A stretch of DNA of 64,000 bases from Acidobacteriota bacterium (GTDB lineage: Bacteria; Acidobacteriota; Vicinamibacteria; Vicinamibacterales; CAVVIG01), in NCBI GenBank assembly GCA_003222395.1, contig QHWB01000040.1, positions 508,488 through 572,487 on the forward strand, given 5' to 3'. Below the pieces are notes generated by a model that had not been told where the DNA came from, did no database searches, and saw nothing but the letters and a program-made list of their open reading frames with translations. This document shows positions 58,460 through 64,000 of the stretch, in pieces. Position 1 is the stretch's first letter. The number at the start of each line of letters is the position of its first letter. The position numbers were made by a program, and so were the translations under genes.

Positions 58460-59295
58460 ATGAAACGCTGTCCGTGTCTGTCCCCGAAGGGGATCTGTGT
58501 CGTAATCGCTGCGCTTGTCGTCGTCGCGGCCGCCGCGGCGCGCGTCAGATTGCTGGCGCAAAGTACAACGCTCGGTGCATCGTTCGAACGCCGCATCCTC
58601 GCCGCGGCCCTGCCTGAATCGCCGTTCGATCTCCGCTTCTACAGCACCGCCGTGAAGACGGACGCGAACGGAAACATCATCACCGACGTCAACGCGCCCC
58701 CGCCTCACCGCCTCGTCGGCGCGGAAGCCGCGGGCGCGCGCGCCGGATTGCCGCGGTTCACGAAGATTCTCTTCGCGAATCAGTACGATACCGGCGTTCC
58801 GAGCCCGGGCGATCGCATCGATCCCAACAATCCGATTGTGAAGAGCGGGGGTCAGCACTGGCCTCATGTGCCGCAGCCGTTCCGCAGCTGGCCGAATGCG
58901 CTTGCGGTCACAGCCGACGGCGCGAAGCTGTATGTGACGCTCCCTGGGCGCGAGGGCTATCCCGACTGGCGCGTCGCCGTGGTCGATACGCACCAGCGGA
59001 CGGTTCTGCGATGGGTCCGCTGTGCGTGAGCCTCGATCCGCCGGAACCGCTCCCATCGCCGGACGGTAAGCCGCAGCAGACGTCGGCCTACCCCGAGGGA
59101 CGTCTGGTGATCGATCAGCTTGGAACCAGCAAGCTGGCGCCGCTCGTCGTCGTCAACAACGGCGTGCGGCAGATCAACCCCGCGCTGGCGTCGAATCACA
59201 TCGGCGTGATCAAAGACACGCACGGCAAGACGTCGCAGTTGTCCGCCGCCGATATCGAGGCGCTGTCGATGTATTTGAAATCGCTGCAGAAGTAG
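58460..59295 (+). pseudogene. Broken secreted beta-propeller / cytochrome-c-type gene (internal deletion and frameshift)
   Basis: Two parts lie in different frames. The first, 58460-59029, has a signal peptide, then PHRLVGAEAAGARAGLPRFTKILFANQYDTGVPSPGDRIDPNNP and the first blade ALAVTADGAKLYVTLPGREGYPDWRVAVVDT, after which the frame runs into a stop (WVRCA). The second, 59011-59295, is the far C-terminal end of a similar protein, EGRLVIDQLGTSKLAPLVVVNNGVRQINPALASNHIGVIKDTHGKTSQLSAADIEALSMYLKSLQK. Full relatives are several hundred residues longer with more blades and haem motifs. The middle is missing here, so the gene is unlikely to make its normal product. Confidence 0.7.
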
Positions 59296-59304
59296 AGCGA
59301 GAAA

Positions 59305-59355
59305 GCAACCACAGGGAACGCGGAGCGCCTGTCATGCTCTGCGTTCTCTGCGGTC
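59305..59355. repeat. Repeat family G copy, degenerate inverted pair
   Basis: GCAACCACAGGGAACGCGGAG on the left and CTCTGCGTTCTCTGCGGTCG on the right. It occupies the gap between the broken gene and the M14 gene, where it could act as a terminator. Confidence 0.75.
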
Positions 59356-59362
59356 GTTTCGT

Positions 59363-62251
59363 TCACCGCGGCGTCTCAGTGGTCCTCGCGCCGGTCGACG
59401 ACGCGGATGCGCTCCCGTAGTAAATGCCGTTGAAGAACATCTTGAACGTGCCGTGCGGCTGCGCGCGCCACAGCACCTCGGGGCCGAAGAGAACGACGTG
59501 TCCTTTGCCGACGGGCGCGTCGACGATGGCGACCGCCTGATCGAGGTACTGCTGGCCCCACGCCCAACCGCTCCGCAGCGGCGACGGCGAGTCGTACCAC
59601 GCCACCGGCTTCACGCCTTTCAGCGACGCTTCCGGCTCGAGCCGGAACGCGGGGCTCTCGTCGTACATCACCATCGCCCGCTGTTCCATGCCGTAGGCGA
59701 GCGGGTTCGTCGTGTCGACGCGCGTTTCGAGAATCGATCCGGGAATGTAGTACTTCTCGCGCGGCAGCGAATGCGTCGCACCGTTAACCGTCTCGACGAG
59801 CGCGTTGCGCAGCGGCAGACCAAGGTGATAGCCGAGCACGGTCGACGATCCGATCGTGAGGATCGTCCCGCCGCTCTCCACGAACTTCTTCAGCTCCGGC
59901 ACCGTCTTCGCGACCGATACGCGGCCGAGCCATGCGCGGAACTCCGCCGGAATCGTGTCAGCTGCCGGCTGGCTGCCGAATCCGGCGCCCTGCGCCGCCG
60001 TCGACGGATCACGCGCCGGAATGGCGCCATCGACGAACACCAGCACGTCGAACTTCGAGCTCAGATTCCCCGCGTCGAGCGCCTGCGGGTAGACGACTTC
60101 GAACGGGAACTCGTACTGCTCGAACAGCCAGCGCGTCCATCCCGACGGCATCGAACCGCCGTACTGATCCCACAGGCCTATGCGTACCGGCTTGACGGCG
60201 AACGGCGGATGCTCGCCGGTTGGTACGCTCTGCACGCCATCGGCGACGAGGCCTTTGTCGGCGACCACTCGCTGGAGAATCGGCGTCGATTCCGCGGTTG
60301 CGGGCACGAGGAAGCTGCCGGCCGGATACGACTTGCCGTTCGCGCTGAACGGCGCCGCCGCACGCGACACCGACTGCTTTGCTTTGAGCAGCCGATTCAC
60401 GGCCACGAACGCGTCGTTGACGCGCGCGTCGATGATGTACGCGCCGCCGGGCGGCGCCGCGGTGACCTTTCCGGTCGGAACCGGTGCGAGATCGGAAATC
60501 TTCTCGAACGGTCCGTCGAACGCGTCGAGGATGCGGTCGAACTTCACGCCCATCGAGTACGACAGGTTGTAGCCGGTGACGTCGTAGGGCGGACGCGGCG
60601 GTCCGCCCGGGTACGGGATGTCGTTCGGGTGATCCTGCGGCTCGAACATGTCCATCACGTGCGCGCGGAACGGCTGCGCCGCTTTCACCACGTACGAACC
60701 GGCGGGGTACTGTTTGCCGTTAACGGTGAACGGCGCCGTCGCGCGATGCACCGTGGCGCCCGCCTTGATCAGGATGTTCATGAACTTCGTCGCGGTGAGG
60801 AAGTCGGGCTGATCGGCCGGCAGGATGAAGCCGCGCGGGTCGCGCAATTTCGGATCGTGGAGCACGCTGTTGTAGACGGCGATCGGTGCGCCCGCGCCTC
60901 GTCCGCCGCCCTGGCCTGAGCCTGTCGCCGCGCCACCGCGGCCTCCGAGCGCCGCGCGCGGCCCGACGTTCTCGCCGCCGCGACCGGTGCCAGCCTCCCG
61001 CGCCTCGATTGCCTCGCGCGCCGCTTCGATCCGCTGCGGATGAATCGTCCAGTTGTCGCGGCTTCCCTTCTCGATGGCGTTCTTTGCCATCTTGTACATG
61101 TTGAACAGGAAGTCTTCCTTCCGCTTCGAGGCGATGTCGAGAATCGCGTAGTTGTTCGTCACCGAGTACTCGATCGACTGCCGGAAGTGCCACGTCTGCG
61201 GCGCGACCGGGTTGGGCACGTCGGCGCGCGGCAGCTGCATGTCGAGGACGAACGGAATCTCGACCGGCGTCGGATTGCCGATCGTTTCGGTGAGAATCCC
61301 GATCTGGTTGTGGAAGTACGAGGTCGTCCTGATGCCGCCGTTGAACCACGTCGAATAGGGCGCACCCGATCGCATGACCGCGCCCGGCTTCCCTTCCGCG
61401 GCGAGGCGGGTATGGATCGCCGAGCCGACCGTGTCGATCCCGAGCACCACGAGCGGATCGAAGTTGTAGTTGAACGGATCGCGGAACGGCGGCGCGAAGA
61501 GCACCGCGCCCGCCGGTCCCGTCTGATGATGGTTGTACATGATCGCGGGATACCACTCGCGATACATCACCCGGTTCGCGTTGGTGCTCTCCGACATGTT
61601 CATCATGTAGAAATCGCGGTTGTCGTCGTGGCCGATGTATTTCTGGTACAGGCGCGGGATGCCGTTCGTCGATCGCTTCTTCTCGTCGCCCTCGCGCATG
61701 TACCAGTTGGAGACGAGCTCCATGCCGTCCGGATTGACGAGCGTACAGAGAATGATGTCGTCGTTCAGAATCCGCTGCGTCTCGGAATCGGTTTTCGCAT
61801 TCAGCCGATAGATCGTCTCGATCAACTGCTGCGCGCCGAGCACTTCCGTCGCGTGCAGCCCGCCGTCAATCCACACGACAGCCTTGCTGTCCTTCGCGAG
61901 CTGGCGCGCCTGGTCGTCGGTGATCCCGTCGGCCAGCGCGAGCTTGCGGTTCATCTCCTTGTACTGCGCCAGCTTCCGGTGATTCTCGGGAGAGGTGATG
62001 ATGGCCGTCAGCTCAGGACGTCCTTCTTCGGTCTTCCCGATCTCGACGACCGTCATCCGGTCGGATTCCTTGTCCAGCTTCTGGAGGTACTCGACGTACT
62101 GCGTGTAGTTGACCAGGAAGTAGTCGTCGCCGATGTCGTGTCCGAACTGTTCCTTCGGGGTCGTCAGCTTGGGCGTTTTGGTTTGCGCCTGCGGAGCAAC
62201 AACCGCGACCGCGACGGCGAACGCGATGAGCGCGATGAGTTTTTTGAACAT
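59363..62251 (-). CDS. Secreted M14-family zinc carboxypeptidase with large C-terminal extension
   Basis: A 962-residue exported protein (signal about 1-22). The M14 domain occupies about 30-420: VEIGKTEEGRPELTAIITSPEN, WIDGGLHATEVLGAQQLIETIYRL with metal His and Glu at about 130-133, LCTLVNPDGMELVSNWY, and AIMYNHHQTGPAG with the third ligand at about 240. Glu in ILTETIGNP is catalytic. From about 420 there is a long unrelated part of over 500 residues including a Gly/Arg-rich linker (GTGRGGENVGPRAALGGRGG). It is one of the large exported peptidases common in Acidobacteriota. The start ATG 62251 is clear. Confidence 0.9.
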   Translation of the reverse strand: MFKKLIALIAFAVAVAVVAPQAQTKTPKLTTPKEQFGHDIGDDYFLVNYTQYVEYLQKLDKESDRMTVVEIGKTEEGRPELTAIITSPENHRKLAQYKEMNRKLALADGITDDQARQLAKDSKAVVWIDGGLHATEVLGAQQLIETIYRLNAKTDSETQRILNDDIILCTLVNPDGMELVSNWYMREGDEKKRSTNGIPRLYQKYIGHDDNRDFYMMNMSESTNANRVMYREWYPAIMYNHHQTGPAGAVLFAPPFRDPFNYNFDPLVVLGIDTVGSAIHTRLAAEGKPGAVMRSGAPYSTWFNGGIRTTSYFHNQIGILTETIGNPTPVEIPFVLDMQLPRADVPNPVAPQTWHFRQSIEYSVTNNYAILDIASKRKEDFLFNMYKMAKNAIEKGSRDNWTIHPQRIEAAREAIEAREAGTGRGGENVGPRAALGGRGGAATGSGQGGGRGAGAPIAVYNSVLHDPKLRDPRGFILPADQPDFLTATKFMNILIKAGATVHRATAPFTVNGKQYPAGSYVVKAAQPFRAHVMDMFEPQDHPNDIPYPGGPPRPPYDVTGYNLSYSMGVKFDRILDAFDGPFEKISDLAPVPTGKVTAAPPGGAYIIDARVNDAFVAVNRLLKAKQSVSRAAAPFSANGKSYPAGSFLVPATAESTPILQRVVADKGLVADGVQSVPTGEHPPFAVKPVRIGLWDQYGGSMPSGWTRWLFEQYEFPFEVVYPQALDAGNLSSKFDVLVFVDGAIPARDPSTAAQGAGFGSQPAADTIPAEFRAWLGRVSVAKTVPELKKFVESGGTILTIGSSTVLGYHLGLPLRNALVETVNGATHSLPREKYYIPGSILETRVDTTNPLAYGMEQRAMVMYDESPAFRLEPEASLKGVKPVAWYDSPSPLRSGWAWGQQYLDQAVAIVDAPVGKGHVVLFGPEVLWRAQPHGTFKMFFNGIYYGSASASSTGARTTETPR

Positions 62252-62295
62252 GCGCGGATGGTAGCTCACGAGGGGGCTGGGGGCTAGCGGTCGCC

Positions 62296-62517
62296 TCATC
62301 GCGCGAACTCCGGCAGCAGGCGCGCCAGCTGCGCATGCGCCTCGAGAAGCCGGCGGCCGAGCGCCGTTGCTTCGTAGACTCGCCGCGGCAATCCGCCAGC
62401 GGACGGCGGCGCATCCTCGAGCCGCGACGCGACGTATCGCTTGTCTTCCATTCGGCCGAGCGTGACGTACACCATGCCGCGCTTCAGTCGCCGGCGCGAC
62501 ACGGCGACGAGCGTCAA
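62296..62517 (-). pseudogene. PadR-type regulator, N-terminally truncated
   Basis: Only 73 residues. RLKRGMVYVTLGRMEDKRYVASRLEDAPPSAGGLPRRVYEATALGRRLLEAHAQLARLLPEFAR is the second half of a PadR winged helix (normally preceded by about 40 residues with the recognition-helix start). The frame begins at TTG 62517 directly after the in-frame stop of the upstream protease gene, so the N-terminal half is gone. No target gene of PadR is nearby. It may be a remnant. Confidence 0.6.
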
Positions 62518-63090
62518 TCAGTCCGACGCCACCCGCACGGCGTCGTCCAGCCGCGCCGCGATCTGGAGCCACTCCCGCGCCGCGACGGCGAATCGCCTGC
62601 GATCCGCGGAGAAGAATTCTGACGCCGTCCGGTTCGCCTTCATCAGGCCGTCCGCCGTGTGCGCCTTCGACGCCAGCAGATAATGGCCGAGCTCGTGCGC
62701 GAGCGCCCGCCCCAACGCGCGGCTCAAGTAGATATCGCGCTCGAGGATGGTCATGTTGTGCGACAGGCCGAGGCTGTCGCGCGACGTTTCGAGCAGCGAC
62801 ACGGCATTGGCGTAGGACAGATACATGTCCAGCGTCGGCCGGTCATCGTCGAATCGAATCCAGCCGAGCGGTTGCAGAGACGAGGTCGCGTTGCCGCGCT
62901 CGTTTCCGAAGATGACGTGGAGCGTCCTCGACGAGGCGCGCGCCGGCTGACGCTCCCAGGTGATGGCGAGCCCGGCCGACCGCCAGATCGCGTCGGCTTC
63001 AGCGGTGACGCGGTCGACGAGCGACGATTTGACGTCGGCAGGGGCGGAGATGGTGACGACGATGGCGGCGAGGCTCGTGGCGATCAGCAT
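62518..63090 (-). CDS. Exported HExxH metalloprotease-like protein
   Basis: A 190-residue protein with a signal region (MLIATSLAAIVVTISAPADV). The zinc motif is HELGHYLLASKAHTADGLM: HELGH, a third His after seven residues and a Met turn, reminiscent of metzincin-like proteins. The N-terminal part (DRVTAEADAIWRSAGLAITWERQPA) is typical of a small secreted-protein group of Acidobacteriota. The stop is immediately followed by the truncated PadR frame. Confidence 0.75.
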   Translation of the reverse strand: MLIATSLAAIVVTISAPADVKSSLVDRVTAEADAIWRSAGLAITWERQPARASSRTLHVIFGNERGNATSSLQPLGWIRFDDDRPTLDMYLSYANAVSLLETSRDSLGLSHNMTILERDIYLSRALGRALAHELGHYLLASKAHTADGLMKANRTASEFFSADRRRFAVAAREWLQIAARLDDAVRVASD

Positions 63091-63156
63091 CTTGCGCCTT
63101 GAGACGGATGCAATCGCCGAAAGTTTGATGTTCGAAATCGCGAAGATCGGGCGCTG

Positions 63157-63444
63157 TTACGTCTCGAAATCGACCGCGACGATGTGTTCGCTGACGGCCA
63201 CTCCGAGTTGCGCAATCGGAACGTGGCGATCGTTTTTCTGATACGCGTCGAGCGCCGCGCGGTCGCGGAACACGATCATCAACCCCGTGTCGTACGATCG
63301 CGCCGAGCGGACGATGTCCTCGCCAACCTTCAGGTCGATCACACCGTCTAAATCCTTCAACGCCCGCAGGCGGGCGCGGTGGTCGTCGCGCGCCGAGACG
63401 CCGGTGTCCTTCTTGTACTTGAAGCTCACCAGGTGAAGAATCAC
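63157..63444 (-). CDS. Stress-responsive alpha-beta barrel (Dabb) protein
   Basis: A 95-residue single-domain protein: HLVSFKYKKDTGVSARDDHRARLRALKDLDGVIDLKVGEDIVRSARSYDTGLMIVFRDRAALDAYQKNDRHVPIAQLGVAVSEHIVAVDFE is the Dabb fold with the final H-x-P-V block. GTG 63444 overlaps the upstream gene as GTGA. No enzymatic role can be assigned. Confidence 0.85.
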   Translation of the reverse strand: MILHLVSFKYKKDTGVSARDDHRARLRALKDLDGVIDLKVGEDIVRSARSYDTGLMIVFRDRAALDAYQKNDRHVPIAQLGVAVSEHIVAVDFET

Positions 63445-63791
63445 AGTTCTTCTCCTTTGATCTCGTCCTCGGCCATGTCGACGACGATGTTGTGGATGTC
63501 GATGCGGAACCAGGCGCGGAAGGTCTTCAGATCGCGCGTCGGCGGCCACGTCGATTCGTCCTCGGTCCACGCCGAGAGCTGAAACTCGAACAGCCAGGAG
63601 GCGTTCTCCTCCACCCATTCCTGCACGTCCTCTTCGAGCTCGAACTCAGGCAGCAGGAACGCCGCGCCGTACGGTTTCGCGCGCCCGACGGTGATCTGGC
63701 CGCGGTCGGCGTCGGCGTCGTGGTGCAGCATCCAGTCGAGGTAGGGCTGCGCACCGGTGATCGTCACGGCGGTGCGATTCAGCAGGCGCAT
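63441..63791 (-). CDS. Hypothetical acidic protein
   Basis: A 116-residue protein (LNRTAVTITGAQPYLDWMLHHDADADRGQITVGRAKPYGAAFLLPEFELEEDVQEWVEENASWLFEFQLSAWTEDESTWPPTRDLKTFRAWFRIDIHNIVVDM). It is aromatic-rich and strongly acidic. I do not recognise a family. It is coupled to the Dabb gene by a GTGA overlap. Confidence 0.7.
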   Translation of the reverse strand: MRLLNRTAVTITGAQPYLDWMLHHDADADRGQITVGRAKPYGAAFLLPEFELEEDVQEWVEENASWLFEFQLSAWTEDESTWPPTRDLKTFRAWFRIDIHNIVVDMAEDEIKGEEL

Positions 63792-63807
63792 CCGGCAATT
63801 CTAGCCG

Positions 63808-64000
63808 TTAGACGAGCCGCGTCGGGGCCGCTGGATCCTCGCGCGCAGCCGCCGCGACGGCTCGCGCGAGCGTTCGCGCGGCCCTGTCCGCGCGTTCCGG
63901 CGGCTGCGACGTGTAGCAGATTCGCAGCCGATCGGCGCCACCCTGATCGACGTAGAACGGCTCGCCCGTGACCACCATCACCGACTCGCGCCGCGCGTGG
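63808..64000 (-). CDS. PLP-dependent class I aminotransferase, C-terminal fragment
   Basis: The frame is open to the end of the window, so the start is missing. The visible 63 codons (MVVTGEPFYVDQGGADRLRICYTSQPPERADRAARTLARAV) match the C-terminal end of class I/II aminotransferases, where VxPGxxF is followed by +LRLxY. The substrate (an aromatic or 2-oxoadipate type amine) cannot be told. The stop TAA is at 63808-63810. Confidence 0.65.
   Translation of the reverse strand, partial: HARRESVMVVTGEPFYVDQGGADRLRICYTSQPPERADRAARTLARAVAAAAREDPAAPTRLV

Noticed and set aside
1-64000. tRNA, rRNA, riboswitch, phage or integrase genes
   Set aside because: None could be recognised by eye on either strand; a covariance-model search would be the decisive test.

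Overview
This 64 kb window is GC-rich chromosomal DNA, densely packed with genes on both strands, with many ATGA, GTGA or TTGA start/stop overlaps. No rRNA, tRNA, plasmid or phage gene was seen. The gene content points to an Acidobacteriota genome, most likely class Vicinamibacteria. Supporting features are a TonB receptor with a carboxypeptidase-regulatory N-terminal domain, an ECF sigma factor of the TIGR02999 type paired with a membrane Ser/Thr kinase, several secreted S9, M14, M20 and M3 peptidases, signal-peptide-bearing methyltransferases, and many dispersed REP-like repeats. This placement is an inference from content and was not tested by phylogeny.

Layout. 1-3132: end of a sulfatase, a membrane sulfatase/phosphotransferase with a Thr-Pro tail, and a flippase-like membrane protein. 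3095-9279: a glycan assembly and export block (fucosyltransferase-like protein, ABC exporter, DXD glycosyltransferase, a second transferase-like protein, a GINT1-like beta-propeller protein, a GT2 enzyme). 9349-13344: a PAP2 phosphatase, TonB receptor and TPR operon. 13373-18560: five genes that match the bacterial ceramide pathway (GNAT-type ceramide synthase, NAD-dependent ketosphinganine reductase, serine palmitoyltransferase, fatty acyl-AMP ligase, dedicated acyl carrier protein). 18722-38917: single-gene and small-operon housekeeping and envelope genes (peptidases, GH99-like protein, TraB/GumN, rhodanese, amine oxidase, PRC-barrel proteins, oligoendopeptidase F, pseudouridine synthase, class A beta-lactamase-like protein, ArsR/AHSA1 pair, MFS and AKR operon, FKBP). 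38923-39521: a four-helix-bundle (S23/IVP-type) gene framed by inverted arrays of an AT-rich octamer. 39512-50472: a long run of minus-strand genes (hydrolase, NMT1-type ABC importer, TSUP permease, threonine dehydrogenase, thrB, thrC, sigma factor, kinase, quinone oxidoreductase). 50506-64000: S9 peptidase, PAS histidine kinase, methyltransferase, an AlgI-AlgJ deletion fusion, M20 and M14 peptidases, a broken beta-propeller/cytochrome-type gene, a headless PadR gene, and the end of an aminotransferase.

Two themes stand out. The first is lipid and surface chemistry: a complete candidate sphingolipid pathway lies next to glycosyltransferases, an exporter and a phosphatase, so the neighbourhood may build and export a glycosylated lipid. 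The second is repeat activity. At least five families of short palindromic or tandem repeats are scattered through the window. Several copies lie inside genes: in frame within an ABC ATPase, in threonine synthase, in a hydrolase, at the N terminus of a permease, and in the signal peptide of a methyltransferase. Others supply the stop codons of neighbouring genes.

The most interesting candidate for an undescribed system is the octamer family. One inverted pair brackets a lone four-helix-bundle protein gene, and a second inverted pair at 22045-22175 has the same architecture without a gene. This looks like an occupied and an empty form of the same element. Calls of function rest on recognised motifs and neighbourhood. 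No database search was possible.
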